Assembly: GCF_021026315.1 (NCBI RefSeq)
Contig: NZ_JAJNCX010000001.1
Span: 656,631-720,630 of the forward strand
Source: Rhizobium sp. C4
Lineage (GTDB): Bacteria; Pseudomonadota; Alphaproteobacteria; Rhizobiales; Rhizobiaceae
DNA length: 64,000 bases
Direction: 5' to 3'
Position numbers and translations under genes: made by a program. Below are positions 33,700 to 44,695 of the stretch, in pieces. Below the pieces are notes generated by a model, which was given only the letters and a program-made list of their open reading frames with translations, was not told where the DNA came from and searched no databases. Every line of letters starts with the position of its first letter. Position 1 is the stretch's first letter.

Positions 33700-35124
33700 T
33701 CAGGCGGCACTCAGCGGGAACAGCATCCTGACGGTGAGTCCCTTGTTTTCCGCAGTCTCGTCTTTTGTCGCGGCCAATTCAAGCGAGCCGCCATGGAGTG
33801 CTGCCACGGCCTCGACCATGGAGAGGCCAAGCCCAGTTCCGGGCTTTGTCCGACTCTCGTCGATGCGCACGAAGCGCTGCACGGCATCATCATAGCGATC
33901 GGCCGGAATGCCCGGCCCTTCGTCAGCAACGGTCAGCAGCGCCTTGTCGCCCTGCCTGACCAGCGAAACGGTGATCGCGCTTCCCTCGACGTCGCCGGCG
34001 TATTTCACGGCATTGTCGAGCAGGTTGAAAAGCGCCTGCCCCACGAGCTCGCGATTGCCGTGAACATGGATGCCCGGCGCGATCTCCATCTTGAGTGCAA
34101 GACCGGCCTCCTCGACCACCGGCTCGTAAAGTTCGGCGCTGTCGGCGGCAATCGCGCTGAGATCGATATCATTCATCTCGGCGGTCGAGGAACCGGCCTC
34201 GACGCGGGAGATCATCAGGAGCGCGTTGAAGGTGCGGATCAGCTGGTCGGATTCGGCGATGATGCCCTCAAGCGACTGGCGATATTCGTCCTCGTTGCTC
34301 GAATGTGAAAGACCGTCGGTCGCCTTGTTGCGGATGCGCGTCAGCGGCGTCTTCAGGTCATGGGCGATATTGTCGGAAACCTGCTTCAGCCCCTCGTTCA
34401 GCTTTTCGATGCGGCCGAGCATGCTGTTCAGCGAAACCGACATGCGGTCGAACTCGTCGCCGGAGCCGACGACCGGCAGGCGCTGCGAAAGGTCACCTGC
34501 CATGATCTTGGCGCTGGCATCCGACATGCGGGCGATGCGGTTGAGCGCGTTGCGACCGATGAAGAACCAGATGACCAGCGCACCGATGCCCATGACGCCG
34601 AGTGCGACGACCAGCGCCTGACGGACCAGAACCTTGAAATGCTCCGGCTCGCCAAGGTCACGGCCGACGAGCACGCGCAGGCCATTGGGCAGAACGAAGA
34701 CATTGGCGAGCGCCATATGCGGCTGAAGCTTCGTCTTGTCCCTGTTCTCGTCGCCAAAGCGTTCGTAGCGGAACGGCGTGTCCGTCCAGCCCGGGTCGCC
34801 CATGATGCCCGGCTGGATCGCGGCGACATTGCCGGCAAGGAAGTCGCCGGAGGGACCAGCAATGACATAGAGATTGGCGCCCGGCTGGCGCGAGCGACGC
34901 TCCAGCGTCTTCACCAAGCCGTTCATCCCGGCCACTTCATAGATGTGGCTGATCTCTTCCACTTCCTGCGCAATCGCGTTCTGCGTCTGCTCGCGCAGGA
35001 AGTTCGCCGACATGCCCGCGACATAGATCACGAGGAATGCCGCGCAGAAGGCGAAGAGGAGGATGTAGAGAGCCGACAGACGGACTGCCGTGCTCTTCAT
35101 CAGGATGCGGAGCTGGTGAAGCAT
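33700..35124 (-). CDS. HAMP-containing sensor histidine kinase
   Basis: 474 residues from MLHQLRILMKSTAVRLSALY at 35124. Two transmembrane segments (YILLFAFCAAFLVIYVAGM and ALVVALGVMGIGALVIWFF) bracket a ~120-residue periplasmic domain; a HAMP linker follows. The kinase core has NIAHDLKTPLTRIRNKATD (phospho-acceptor His), FNLLDNAVKYAG, DEGPGIPADR and GTGLGLSMVEA. Its partner is the response regulator upstream, but a 158-bp tandem repeat separates them. The homologous pair between degP and glnE in Sinorhizobium has no role I can state. The signal is unknown. Confidence 0.9.
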   Translation of the reverse strand: MLHQLRILMKSTAVRLSALYILLFAFCAAFLVIYVAGMSANFLREQTQNAIAQEVEEISHIYEVAGMNGLVKTLERRSRQPGANLYVIAGPSGDFLAGNVAAIQPGIMGDPGWTDTPFRYERFGDENRDKTKLQPHMALANVFVLPNGLRVLVGRDLGEPEHFKVLVRQALVVALGVMGIGALVIWFFIGRNALNRIARMSDASAKIMAGDLSQRLPVVGSGDEFDRMSVSLNSMLGRIEKLNEGLKQVSDNIAHDLKTPLTRIRNKATDGLSHSSNEDEYRQSLEGIIAESDQLIRTFNALLMISRVEAGSSTAEMNDIDLSAIAADSAELYEPVVEEAGLALKMEIAPGIHVHGNRELVGQALFNLLDNAVKYAGDVEGSAITVSLVRQGDKALLTVADEGPGIPADRYDDAVQRFVRIDESRTKPGTGLGLSMVEAVAALHGGSLELAATKDETAENKGLTVRMLFPLSAA

Positions 35125-35143
35125 CGGAACTCTTTGTTTTTTC

Positions 35144-35301
35144 GCATTTCCGGACGGAAAACCGCTTCTCACTTTTCCTGGAAATCATGACTTTGTCGTC
35201 GCATTTCCGGGCAGAAAACCGCTTCGCACTTTTCCTGGAAATCATGACTTTGTCGTCGCATTTCCGGACGGAAAACCGCTTCGCACTTTTCCTGGAAATG
35301 C
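35144..35301. repeat. Tandem array of a 57-bp hairpin repeat (2.8 copies) between a response regulator and its kinase
   Basis: Units start at 35144, 35201 and 35258 with exact 57-base periodicity; units 1 and 2 differ at three positions and unit 3 is a 44-base partial copy. Each begins GCATTTCCGG and contains GGAAAA ... TTTTCC. Unit 3 ends GGAAATGC, so it can fold with GCATTTCC as an outer 8-bp stem. The array directly abuts the regulator's stop codon and ends 19 bases before the kinase start. REP-like palindromes of this kind occur in rhizobial intergenic DNA; here they may reduce read-through or stabilise the upstream message. Confidence 0.9.
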
Positions 35302-35985
35302 TTAGGCTTCATCCTTGATCATATACCCTGCGCCGCGCACCGTCTTCAGAAGCGGACGCTCGGTGTCGCGCTCGATCTTCGAGCGCAGGCGCGAGACGTG
35401 AACGTCGATCACATTGGTCTGCGGATCGAAGTGATAGTCCCAGACGTGTTCCAGCAGCATGGTGCGGGTGACGACCTGGCCGGCATTCTTCATCAGGTAT
35501 TCGAGCAGGCGAAATTCGCGCGGCTGCAGCAGGATTTCCTTGCCGCCGCGCCTGACCTCGTGGGCCAGCCGGTCGAGCTCGAGATCACCGACGCGATAGA
35601 CCATGTCCTTGTCCGGCGCGCCCTTGCGGCGGCCGAGCACTTCGACACGGGCGAGCAGTTCGGAAAAGGCGTAGGGCTTCGGCAGGTAGTCGTCACCGCC
35701 GGCGCGCAGGCCCTCGACGCGGTCGTCGACCTGACCGAGTGCGGACAGGATCAGCACCGGTGTATCCTTGCCGCGCGTGCGCAGCTCGGTGATCAATGAA
35801 ATGCCGTCGCGGCGCGGCAGCATGCGATCGACCACCAGCACGTCATAGGCATTCTCCGAGGCCATGAAGAGACCGCTTTCGCCGTCGCTTGCATGGTCTG
35901 CAACAATGCCCGTCTCACGGAAGGCTTTCGAGAGGTAGGCCGCAGCCTCCAGGTCATCTTCAACAATCAGAATCTTCATACGCAT
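35302..35985 (-). CDS. OmpR/PhoB-family response regulator
   Basis: 227 residues from MRMKILIVEDD at 35985 (GGAGAGG eight bases upstream). The receiver domain has the acidic pocket ED at 9-11, phospho-acceptor Asp53 in LLVVDRMLP-like VVDRMLPRRDG, and the conserved Lys in YLPKPY. The C-terminal winged helix contains PREFRLLEYLMKNAGQVVTR and VDVHVSRLRSKIE. It pairs with the downstream HAMP kinase. DegP lies 89 bases upstream, so envelope stress is a plausible theme, though direct evidence is lacking. Confidence 0.92.
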   Translation of the reverse strand: MRMKILIVEDDLEAAAYLSKAFRETGIVADHASDGESGLFMASENAYDVLVVDRMLPRRDGISLITELRTRGKDTPVLILSALGQVDDRVEGLRAGGDDYLPKPYAFSELLARVEVLGRRKGAPDKDMVYRVGDLELDRLAHEVRRGGKEILLQPREFRLLEYLMKNAGQVVTRTMLLEHVWDYHFDPQTNVIDVHVSRLRSKIERDTERPLLKTVRGAGYMIKDEA

Positions 35986-36074
35986 GATGATAGCCTCTCC
36001 AGCAGAAAATGGCGACATGAGGCGATGCGGCGCCGGACTTCTCCGGCGCCGCACGTTCATGAGGCCTGACGGGA

Positions 36075-37637
36075 TCAACCCTTGTCAGTCGGCAGGGCCA
36101 CGAAGCGGCTGCCGTTGTCGGTCTCGACCTGGAAGAGCGCCTTGGAGCGGCCTTCCTTCTTGGCGGCGTCGAGCTGGCTCGTGATTTCCTTGCCGGAAGC
36201 CACGTCCTTGTTGTTGACGGCGGCAATGCGGTCGCCCTGCTTGATGCCGGCATCGGCTGCAGCCGAGTTCGGATCGACGGAGAGGACTGCAACGCCCTTG
36301 CCGTCATCGGTCGGGCCGACGGTGATGCCGAGCGAGTCCAGCGAGGTCTGCTTCTGCTCGCCCTGATCCTGCTGACCCTTGTCCTCCTTGGCGGCCATCT
36401 TCTGTTCCGGCGGCAGGGTGCCGACCGTCAGCTGAAGCTGCTGGGACTTGCCGTCGCGCCAGATGGTGATGTCGGTCTTGGTGCCCGGACGGAGAGCGCC
36501 GATGCGCTTGGCCAGATCGCGTGCATCCTTCACCGGCTCGCCATTGACCGCGGTCACGACGTCACCCTTCTTGATGCCGGCCTTGAGGCCGGGGCTGTCT
36601 TCCTGCGGCTGGATGACCAGCGCGCCCTGGGCCTGCGCTAGGCCCAGCGACTCGGCGATGTCCTTCGAGACAGGCTGGATCTGAACGCCGAGCCAGCCAC
36701 GTTCGATCTTGCCGGACTTGATGAGTTCGGCGACGACCGTCTGGGCCGTCGAGGCCGGGATGTCGAAGGCGATGCCGACGCTGCCGCCCGAGGGCGAGAA
36801 GATCGCGGTGTTGATGCCCACCACTTCGCCGTTCAGGTTGAAGGTCGGGCCGCCCGAGTTGCCGCGGTTGACGGCTGCATCGATCTGGATGAAGTCGTCA
36901 TAGGGGCCGGAATTGATGTCGCGGCCCATGGCCGAGATGATGCCGGCGGTGACCGTGCCGCCGAGACCGAACGGGTTGCCGACGGCCACGACCCAGTCGC
37001 CGACATTCGCCTTGGCGTCGTCAGCCCACTTGACGTAGGTGAACTTGCGATCCTTGCCCTCCACCTTCAGGACGGCAAGGTCGGTGCGCGGATCGGTGCC
37101 GACGAGCTTGGCGGGGAGCTCCGTGCCGTCGTTCATGACAACGACATAGGCGCTGCCGTCGGAGACGACGTGATTGTTGGTGACGATGTAGCCGTCTTCA
37201 GAGATGAAGAAGCCGGAACCCTGTGCGACCGGGCGAAGCGGTCCCTTGTCGCCGGGCTTCTTGTCGGCATGCGGGCCGGGGGCCTTCTTGCCGTCCTGGC
37301 CATCCTGGCCGAACTGCTTGAAGAAGCGCTTCAGCGGGCTGTTGTCGGGAAGCTGGTCGAGGCCGGGACCGAAGTCGAAGTTGAAGCCGCTGGTATCGTC
37401 GGAAACCTGCTGTACGCGCGACTCGACCCGGACGGAAACGACGGCCGGAGAGACGGCCTTGACGATGGTCGAGAAGCCCGTCATCTGCGGCGCGTCGATA
37501 TGCACCGGCTCGGCAAAGGCGCCCGTCACGCGCGCTGGCAGGCCGGAAGAAAGGAGGACGGCGGCAAGGCCGGCAACAGCTGTCGACTTGAGGATCGTCT
37601 TGTAGGACAGGCCGCGATTGGAATTCGAAGAAGACAT
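36075..37637 (-). CDS. degP: Periplasmic serine protease Do/DegP
   Basis: 520 residues from MSSSNSNRG at 37637 (GTG 37649 also in frame). A signal sequence/anchor (TAVAGLAAVLLSSGLPARVTGAFA) precedes the trypsin-like domain with His in TNNHVVSD, Asp in TDLAVLKVE and Ser in NRGNSGGP. Two PDZ domains follow (GWLGVQIQPVS onward and SLGITVGPTDD onward). A low-complexity linker (GPHADKKPGDKG) sits in the LA-loop region. DegP degrades and refolds misfolded envelope proteins. It lies just downstream of cytochrome c maturation genes, an arrangement conserved in Rhizobiaceae. Confidence 0.95.
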   Translation of the reverse strand: MSSSNSNRGLSYKTILKSTAVAGLAAVLLSSGLPARVTGAFAEPVHIDAPQMTGFSTIVKAVSPAVVSVRVESRVQQVSDDTSGFNFDFGPGLDQLPDNSPLKRFFKQFGQDGQDGKKAPGPHADKKPGDKGPLRPVAQGSGFFISEDGYIVTNNHVVSDGSAYVVVMNDGTELPAKLVGTDPRTDLAVLKVEGKDRKFTYVKWADDAKANVGDWVVAVGNPFGLGGTVTAGIISAMGRDINSGPYDDFIQIDAAVNRGNSGGPTFNLNGEVVGINTAIFSPSGGSVGIAFDIPASTAQTVVAELIKSGKIERGWLGVQIQPVSKDIAESLGLAQAQGALVIQPQEDSPGLKAGIKKGDVVTAVNGEPVKDARDLAKRIGALRPGTKTDITIWRDGKSQQLQLTVGTLPPEQKMAAKEDKGQQDQGEQKQTSLDSLGITVGPTDDGKGVAVLSVDPNSAAADAGIKQGDRIAAVNNKDVASGKEITSQLDAAKKEGRSKALFQVETDNGSRFVALPTDKG

Positions 37638-37785
37638 TGGATCTACCACCCTTTTCAGTTGCCGGGCTCGTATGTCGCGAACCCGATCAGTTGATGGACA
37701 AGAGATAGACCAGAAGACCTTACTGTGAAGTGGCTAAGGAATGAATTTTTGGTAATGTTCCAGAAAAATTAGAAGTGAAGCAAAG

Positions 37786-38241
37786 TTATTCTTTGAGAAT
37801 TGCTTGCAGCCGCGCCTTTTCTTCCTCGGTCAACGCGACGGCCTTTCGCCGGCCGTTGCGGGAGGCGGCGAAGAAGCCGAGGCCCATCACGCCGATGAGC
37901 GCGAGGAGTGCCGGCGCCCCCCACAGAAACAGCGTATGTTCGGACAGGCGCGGCTTGAGCAGCACGAATTCGCCGTAGCGGGAGACGAGATAATCATAGA
38001 CCTGCTGGTCGGACGCGCCGCTTTTCAGCCTTTCGCGGACCAGAAGCCGCAGGTCACGAGCGAGCTCGGCGTTGGAATCATCGATCGACTGGTTCTGGCA
38101 GACCAGGCAGCGCAGATGCGACGAGATTTCGCGCGCCCGCGCCTCCAGCTTGGGATCGGCCAGAACCTCGTCCGGGTTGACGGCATGCGCGGGCAGCGCC
38201 GAGAGGAAGAGGAAGAGCGCGAAGGCGAGCCTGCGGATCAT
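37786..38241 (-). CDS. ccmH: Cytochrome c maturation protein CcmH/CycL
   Basis: 151 residues with a signal peptide, the thioredoxin-like redox motif LRCLVCQN (Cys45, Cys48), and a C-terminal membrane segment ([20 protein letters not shown]). CcmH reduces the apocytochrome c CxxCH disulfide for heme attachment in the periplasm. Its start overlaps the CcmF stop by four bases (ATGA), giving strict translational coupling at the end of the four-gene operon. Confidence 0.95.
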   Translation of the reverse strand: MIRRLAFALFLFLSALPAHAVNPDEVLADPKLEARAREISSHLRCLVCQNQSIDDSNAELARDLRLLVRERLKSGASDQQVYDYLVSRYGEFVLLKPRLSEHTLFLWGAPALLALIGVMGLGFFAASRNGRRKAVALTEEEKARLQAILKE

Positions 38242-40229
38242 TCGGCGGCCTCCAGCGCGGGTGCTGCGGCCTTCTTCGCGCGACGCGACGGCGCGCCGAC
38301 GCGCAGGCGCCGATCAGACAGCGAGATGAACCCACCAAACATCATGATCAGCGCGCCGAACCAGATGCAGACAATGAAGGGCTTCCACCAGACGCGCACG
38401 ACGATCCCGCCATCCGGCATCACGTCGCCTAGCGCCACGTAGAACTGGCTGGCGCCGAAGGTGCGGATGCCGGCTTCGGTCGTCGGCATCTGGCGGGCCA
38501 TGTAGACGCGTTTGGAGGAGGAAATCGGGCCCAGCGACGTGCCGCCCTTCGACAGGCTGAACGTTCCGCGATCCTCGGTGAAGTTCGGTCCCTGGCCGCG
38601 CTGCATGCCTTCGAATTTCAGCACATAGCCGCCGGCCTCGACCGTCTGGCCGGGCTTCATTTCCAGCACGTTTTCCGTCTGGAAGGCGCTGACGGCGATG
38701 ATGCCGAGCACGCTGACGCCGAGACCGAAATGGGCAAACGCCGTGCCGATGGCCGATCGCGGCAGGCCGGCAAGCCGGCGCAGCGCCGTTGCGAAGGGAA
38801 CCTTGCCGAAACCGCCACGCAGCCAAAGATCGGTGAGCGCACCGACCATGAGATAGAAGGCGAGCGCCATGCCGAGAACGGCAAGGACAGGCCCGCCATT
38901 TTCAAGATACCAGATCGCAATTGCAATGACGAAGCCCGCCGCGACGGCGAAGAAGAGCCGCTGCGCCGCGCCCAGGAGATCGGCGCGTTTCCAGGCGAGC
39001 AGCGGCCCGAACGGAACGGCCAGAAGCAGCGGCAGCATGAGCAGGCCGAAGGTCAGGTTGAAGAAGGGCGCGCCGACGGAAATCTTCTCCCCCGTCAGCG
39101 ATTCCAGCGCCATCGGGTAGAGCGTGCCGATCAGCACGGTGGCGGTCGAGACGGTGAGGATCAGGTTGTTGAGGACGAGCGCCCCCTCCCGCGACACCGG
39201 CGCGAACAGGCCGCCCGCCGTCAGCGAACCGGCGCGCAGCGCAAACAGCGTCAGGGCACCGCCAATGAAGATCACCAGAATGGCGAGAATGAAGACGCCG
39301 CGCGACGGATCGCTCGCAAAGGCGTGGACGGAGGTCAGCACGCCCGAACGGACGAGGAAGGTGCCGAGCAGCGAGAGCGAGAAGGTCAGGATCGCCAGAA
39401 GCACGGTCCAGATCTTCAGCGCTTCGCGCTTTTCCATGACGAGTGCCGAGTGCAGCAGCGCCGTGCCGGCAAGCCAGGGCATGAAGGAGGCGTTTTCGAC
39501 CGGGTCCCAGAACCACCAGCCGCCCCAGCCGAGTTCGTAATACGCCCAGTAGGAGCCCATGGCGATGCCGGCGGTGAGGAAGGTCCAGGCGGCGAGCGCC
39601 CAGGGCCGCACCCAGCGCGCCCAGGCGGCATCGATGCGGCCTTCCATGAGCGCCGCAACGGCAAAGGAGAAACAGACGGAGAAGCCGACATAGCCCAGAT
39701 AGAGCAGCGGCGGATGGATGGCGAGACCGACATCCTGCAGCACCGGATTGAGGTCGCGGCCTTCCGGCGGCGGCGGCATGATGCGCAGGAACGGATTGGA
39801 GGTCAGCACGATGAAGAGAATGAAGGCGGCGGAAATCCAGCCCTGCACGGCAAGCACATTGGCCCTCAGCGTCGCCGGCAGATTGCCGCCGAAGATGGCG
39901 ACGAGTGCACTGAACAGCGACAGGATGAGAAGCCAGAGCATCATCGAGCCTTCGTGATTGCCCCAGACGCCGGAGACCTTGTAGAGCGTCGGGATCAGCG
40001 AATGCGAATTCTGCCAGACATTGGCGACGGAGAAATCCGAGACCAGATGGGCGTGCATGAGGACGCCGAAGGCGATCGTGACCAGCACGAACTGGCCGAG
40101 CGCCGCGACCGGCGCCACGGCCATGAGGTTGGCATCGCCGCGCCGGGCGCCGATGATCGGCAGGACGGACAGGACGATCGCGGTCGCAAGCGACAGGACG
40201 AGCGCATAAAGGCCGAATTCGATGATCAC
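38238..40229 (-). CDS. ccmF: Heme lyase CcmF/CycK
   Basis: 663 residues, polytopic, with the tryptophan-rich heme-handling motif [19 protein letters not shown] and GSMMLWLLI. CcmF transfers heme from CcmE to reduced apocytochrome c and, with CcmH and CcmI, forms the ligation complex. Four-base overlaps on both sides place it in one transcript. Confidence 0.96.
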   Translation of the reverse strand: MIIEFGLYALVLSLATAIVLSVLPIIGARRGDANLMAVAPVAALGQFVLVTIAFGVLMHAHLVSDFSVANVWQNSHSLIPTLYKVSGVWGNHEGSMMLWLLILSLFSALVAIFGGNLPATLRANVLAVQGWISAAFILFIVLTSNPFLRIMPPPPEGRDLNPVLQDVGLAIHPPLLYLGYVGFSVCFSFAVAALMEGRIDAAWARWVRPWALAAWTFLTAGIAMGSYWAYYELGWGGWWFWDPVENASFMPWLAGTALLHSALVMEKREALKIWTVLLAILTFSLSLLGTFLVRSGVLTSVHAFASDPSRGVFILAILVIFIGGALTLFALRAGSLTAGGLFAPVSREGALVLNNLILTVSTATVLIGTLYPMALESLTGEKISVGAPFFNLTFGLLMLPLLLAVPFGPLLAWKRADLLGAAQRLFFAVAAGFVIAIAIWYLENGGPVLAVLGMALAFYLMVGALTDLWLRGGFGKVPFATALRRLAGLPRSAIGTAFAHFGLGVSVLGIIAVSAFQTENVLEMKPGQTVEAGGYVLKFEGMQRGQGPNFTEDRGTFSLSKGGTSLGPISSSKRVYMARQMPTTEAGIRTFGASQFYVALGDVMPDGGIVVRVWWKPFIVCIWFGALIMMFGGFISLSDRRLRVGAPSRRAKKAAAPALEAAE

Positions 40230-40678
40230 TTGACCGTCTCCTTGCCGCTGAGCTGGACGCCTTGCGCCTTCAGCCGGTCCGCCACATCCTTGGGCATGTA
40301 GGTTTCGTCATGCTTGGCGAGCACCGTATCGGCCACGAAGACCGGATTGCCGGCAACGAACGCCCCTTCGGCCACCACGCCCTGCCCCTCGCGGAAGAGG
40401 TCCGGCAGGATGCCGGTATAGGTCACCTTCACGGTCGAGAGCGTATCCGTCACCTCGAATGTCGAGGTCGTCCCCTCGCCGCGCACCCAGGACCCGGTCT
40501 TGACGAGACCGCCCAGGCGGATGCGGGTTCCGGGTTTCACATCGGCCTTCTGCAGATCGCCCGGCACGTAGAAATAGGAGACCGACTGGCTGAAGGCGAA
40601 CATGATCAGCAGGACGGCCAGCACTATAAAGCCGACACCGCCGGAAATGATGGCAAGGCGTTTCTGTTTGCGGGTCAT
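40226..40678 (-). CDS. ccmE: Heme chaperone CcmE/CycJ
   Basis: 150 residues with one N-terminal membrane anchor ([20 protein letters not shown]), an OB-fold and the heme-binding HxxxY motif AKHDETYMP (His123, Tyr127). It carries heme covalently from CcmC to CcmF in the periplasm. Overlaps CcmF and CcmI by four bases each. Confidence 0.96.
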   Translation of the reverse strand: MTRKQKRLAIISGGVGFIVLAVLLIMFAFSQSVSYFYVPGDLQKADVKPGTRIRLGGLVKTGSWVRGEGTTSTFEVTDTLSTVKVTYTGILPDLFREGQGVVAEGAFVAGNPVFVADTVLAKHDETYMPKDVADRLKAQGVQLSGKETVK

Positions 40679-41832
40679 GGCTTTGCCTCCGGGGCCTTGA
40701 TGCCGAGCTCGCCGGCAAGGGCGACAAGCTGCTTGCCCTGCTCGCCATCGGCGGGAAACGCCTTCAGCGCGCGCGCCAGAGCATCGCCTGCCTTGTCGGC
40801 CTGTTTCAGCATGGCATAGGAGCGCACGAGCCGCATCCAGCCTTCGAAATTGTTCGGATTGGCTTTGAGCTTTTCATCAAGGCCCGCCACCATGTTCTCG
40901 ATCATCTGCTGGCGGTCGCCGGCATTCATGTCCTTTGCGGCGGCCACATCGGCAGCCGTCGGATTGCCGGGCGCATCCGGGTTCGGCTTGGCTTCGGCAG
41001 GCCCCTTCTGCAGCGTGGCGATGTGCTGGGCAACGACCGGCTGCCACGGCGCATCGGGCGGCGATGACTTGGCAAGCGCCTGGAAGGCTGCGAGCGCCTC
41101 CATGCTGCGCCCCTCCTGCTCCAGCGCGAAGGCCAGATAGAATTCGGAGCGGGCATCGTTGCTGTCAAGCTTCAGAGCCTTGCGGAACGCATCCGTGGCC
41201 TCGGAACTGATCAGCCCCTGATTGGAGGCGACGATGGATTCGCCGAGGCCGGACAAGCGTTCGGCGCTCTCGCCGCGAATGCGGATGGCCTGGCGATAGG
41301 CGTTCGCCGCGTCGTCGGGGCGGCGGTTGCGCAGATAGATGGGTGCCACGAGATCCCAGCCGGCGCCGTCGTCCGGGTTCTGGATCAGGTGATTTTCCGC
41401 CTTGGCGAGCAGCAGCGCGACATCGTTGCCGGGATTGGCGAGACGCGCTGCAAGCGGCGCATCAGGCACGCCGGGGCTGCCGGCATAGAGATAGAGGCCG
41501 ATGCCAATGGCGGGAAGGAGAAGGATGATGAAGGCCTGGGCCAGCGGATGGCGGCCCGTCCTTGCGACTTCGCCCGTTTCCTTGCTGGCCTTGTCGGCGG
41601 AGACAAGCAGGCGGCGACCGATTTCGGCGCGGGCATTTTCGGCCTCTTCGGCGGAAATCAGGCCCGCGGCGGCGTCGCGATCGACCTCCGCCATCTGGTC
41701 CCGATAGACCTCCACGTCATGGCTGTGCTCGCCGCCGGCTGTTGCAGAGCGGCGCAGGAGCGGCGCGAGAAGTGCGACCGCCAGAAGCGCGGTGACGCAG
41801 GAGACAATGATCCAGAAAAGCATGCCGCTCAA
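40675..41832 (-). CDS. ccmI: Cytochrome c biogenesis protein CcmI/CycH
   Basis: 385 residues: an N-terminal membrane segment ([21 protein letters not shown]), a coiled linker, a second membrane segment ([21 protein letters not shown]), then a TPR domain ([26 protein letters not shown] and others) that holds apocytochrome c tails for the heme ligation complex. First gene of the cycHJKL-type operon; the 160-base region upstream should contain its promoter. Confidence 0.93.
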   Translation of the reverse strand: MSGMLFWIIVSCVTALLAVALLAPLLRRSATAGGEHSHDVEVYRDQMAEVDRDAAAGLISAEEAENARAEIGRRLLVSADKASKETGEVARTGRHPLAQAFIILLLPAIGIGLYLYAGSPGVPDAPLAARLANPGNDVALLLAKAENHLIQNPDDGAGWDLVAPIYLRNRRPDDAANAYRQAIRIRGESAERLSGLGESIVASNQGLISSEATDAFRKALKLDSNDARSEFYLAFALEQEGRSMEALAAFQALAKSSPPDAPWQPVVAQHIATLQKGPAEAKPNPDAPGNPTAADVAAAKDMNAGDRQQMIENMVAGLDEKLKANPNNFEGWMRLVRSYAMLKQADKAGDALARALKAFPADGEQGKQLVALAGELGIKAPEAKP

Positions 41833-41994
41833 TTACCCCAAGCCCCAAGGGTTTCCAACTGACAAAAGGCAATACACGGCAATTTGACGCGGGCGTTTGA
41901 CCTCGCTCAAACGGTTTCCGGATCAATTCATTGTGATGTTCAGGCCTGCGCATCGCGCTTTGCGACAATCGGCCCCGGTTTTCGGGGTCACCCG

Positions 41995-42456
41995 TTAGCT
42001 GAGCGGCGTCCAGGTGCCGTTCTGATTGCGGCAGGCAGCGCCGCGCGCAATCAGCGAACGGCCGTCGACACTGACGGTCTGTGTATATTGCCGGCAGTTC
42101 TGCGTGCCGACCTGATAGGGGGTTGCGGCAACGACCGTGCCGCTGACGCCGGTTGCGCCGGACCACGGAACGGGCTGGCCACCGGGCGCGTCTTCCAGCG
42201 CCTTGTATTCGGCCTGCAGAGCGAGCTTGCGATCCTCGGCACCAAGGTTAGCGCCTTGAATTTGCGAGACAAGTCCACCGTCCAGAGCGCGCACGAAGGC
42301 ATCGCCGGAGGAGAAGGAGGTCTGAGGGGTCGCGAAGGCAAGCGGCGTCGACGAGCGCTTGGATGATGTGGCGCAGCCGGACGTGATGGCGACAGCCGCC
42401 AGCATGGCGCATGTCACCATGAGCTTCATTGTCTGCGCTGTACCCCCGATCACCAT
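41995..42456 (-). CDS. Outer-membrane lipoprotein, surface-antigen-like
   Basis: About 153 residues. The N-terminal region MKLMVTCAMLAAVAITSGC is a lipoprotein signal peptide. The mature protein ends with WSGATGVSGTVVAATPYQ, CRQYTQTVSVDGRS and ACRNQNGTWTPLS, the pattern of the rickettsial 17-kDa surface-antigen C-terminal domain common in alphaproteobacteria. Start could be 42456 or 42429; the shorter form fits the signal peptide better, but GGGGA lies only before the longer. Function unknown. Confidence 0.8.
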   Translation of the reverse strand: MVIGGTAQTMKLMVTCAMLAAVAITSGCATSSKRSSTPLAFATPQTSFSSGDAFVRALDGGLVSQIQGANLGAEDRKLALQAEYKALEDAPGGQPVPWSGATGVSGTVVAATPYQVGTQNCRQYTQTVSVDGRSLIARGAACRNQNGTWTPLS

Positions 42457-42532
42457 TTCCCCGTCTTTCGTCCTTGCAAATCTCGCCCGCGTCGTTCCTC
42501 CACATTAATTATGGGGAACAAGCGCCTCAGAA

Positions 42533-43936
42533 TCAACCACGTTTCGGCTTTTCCTGCGCGACTATAGGCAGAATCAGCGAGGCGCGCAGGCCGCCGGACG
42601 GTCCGCGCGACAAATCGAAGCGTCCCGAATACTCGGAAACGATCTCGCTGACGATGGACAACCCGAGGCCGGAGCCCGGGCGACTTTCGTCCAGCCGCCT
42701 GCCCCGCTTCAGCGCTTCCTTGATCTGGTCCGGTTCCAGCCCGGGACCATCGTCCTCGATGGTCAGTTCCGCCATGTCGCGCCCGTCCTGAAGATCCAGC
42801 TCGGTCAGCGAGACACGGATTGATGACTGGGCATAGCGGGCCGCGTTTTCGAGAAGATTGCCGAGAATTTCCTCGATGTCCTGCTGCTCCATGGCGAGAA
42901 CCGTGCCGGGCGCCCGGTCATCCATCTCGAACTCGATCTCGCGATTGAGCTTCTGCATGACGCGGACGATGCGGTCGAGAACCGGGCGCGCCTCCGTGCG
43001 GGCCAGAACCGTCTCGCGCTGGGCGGCGATGCGGGCGCGGTTGAGATAGGACTGCACCTGCGACTGCATGGCCTCGGCCTGCTGCCGCACCAGCGCGCCA
43101 TGCGACGGGGTCATCGCCTGTGCTTCGTTGATCAGCACCGCAATCGGCGTCTTCAGCGAATGGGCGAGATTGCCGACCTGCATGCGCGCGCGCTCGATGA
43201 TGCGGCGGTTGTTGTCGATCAGCGCGTTGACCTCGTTGGCAAGCGGCCGGATTTCGTTCGGAAAGCGCCCTTCCAGCCGTTCCGCCCGGCCGCCGCGGAT
43301 ATTTTCGAGCGCATTGCGCACGCGGTCGAGCGGGCGCAGGCCGATAAGAATGGCGAGCGCATTGGCGAGAAGGCTGCCTGCGCCGAATATGGTCAGCGCC
43401 AGATAGAGGCTGCGGTTGAAGGCGGCGACGCTGGCCTCCACCACGGCCTTGTTGCCGGTGACGCGGAAGCGGACGATATCGCCCTGATCGTCAAGTTCGA
43501 CTTCCGTTTCAGCCACGGAAAGGCTGTTTCCGAGCGCGTCCTTGATGTCGTAGAAACGCTGGAAGCGGATATCGAAGGGCGCATCGCTCACCGATTTTTC
43601 CGGCAGCGGCGAGGCCCCCAGCGAAGGCGAGACGAGCGGAGTCGTCTTGTACTGGCCGACCCCTTCGGCAATCCAGTACCAGCCGGTTCCCGGCTGCGAG
43701 AATTGCAGGTCGCCCAGTTCCGGACGACCGGCCAGCTGTTTGTTCTCGTTGATGGAAACGGAGTTGACGACGTTGAAGAGATGGGCGCGCAAGAGGTCGC
43801 GGAAGCTCTTTTCCGCATCACGCCGGTAGAGCGTCGAGATGGCAATCGCAATCACCACGAGACCCGCAATTGCCCAGATCGAAACCGACAGGACAACGCG
43901 GAGCGTCAGTGATTGCGCGCCAAACCCTATTCTCAT
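42533..43936 (-). CDS. feuQ: Sensor histidine kinase, FeuQ-like
   Basis: 467 residues with two membrane segments (VVLSVSIWAIAGLVVIAIAIS and SLYLALTIFGAGSLLANALAILI), a ~140-residue periplasmic domain, HAMP-like linker and kinase core: GNLAHSLKTPIAVLINEAQ (His), LGNLLENAARYA, DDGPGLEPDQ, GSGLGLSIVSEI. The PhoQ-like sequence, the regulator immediately upstream and the small periplasmic gene before that reproduce the feuN-feuP-feuQ organisation described in Sinorhizobium, where the system governs cyclic glucan export. Only 38 bases separate it from the regulator gene. Confidence 0.8.
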   Translation of the reverse strand: MRIGFGAQSLTLRVVLSVSIWAIAGLVVIAIAISTLYRRDAEKSFRDLLRAHLFNVVNSVSINENKQLAGRPELGDLQFSQPGTGWYWIAEGVGQYKTTPLVSPSLGASPLPEKSVSDAPFDIRFQRFYDIKDALGNSLSVAETEVELDDQGDIVRFRVTGNKAVVEASVAAFNRSLYLALTIFGAGSLLANALAILIGLRPLDRVRNALENIRGGRAERLEGRFPNEIRPLANEVNALIDNNRRIIERARMQVGNLAHSLKTPIAVLINEAQAMTPSHGALVRQQAEAMQSQVQSYLNRARIAAQRETVLARTEARPVLDRIVRVMQKLNREIEFEMDDRAPGTVLAMEQQDIEEILGNLLENAARYAQSSIRVSLTELDLQDGRDMAELTIEDDGPGLEPDQIKEALKRGRRLDESRPGSGLGLSIVSEIVSEYSGRFDLSRGPSGGLRASLILPIVAQEKPKRG

Positions 43937-43974
43937 GCTGCCGATCTCATGCGCTGGGCCTCATTGGCGGGGCC

Positions 43975-44640
<666 letters not shown>

Positions 44641-44695
44641 GCGTCAAATCCCGTCTTACGTATCGTCTTCATCGGCCGAGGTTGAATGGCCCGGC

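Noticed and set aside
35144..35301. CRISPR array
   Set aside because: Units are contiguous 57-mers with no variable spacers; it is a tandem hairpin repeat.
38730..40301. 523-codon plus-strand frame opposite CcmF
   Set aside because: Extremely Arg/Gln/Glu-rich shadow of a membrane-protein gene.
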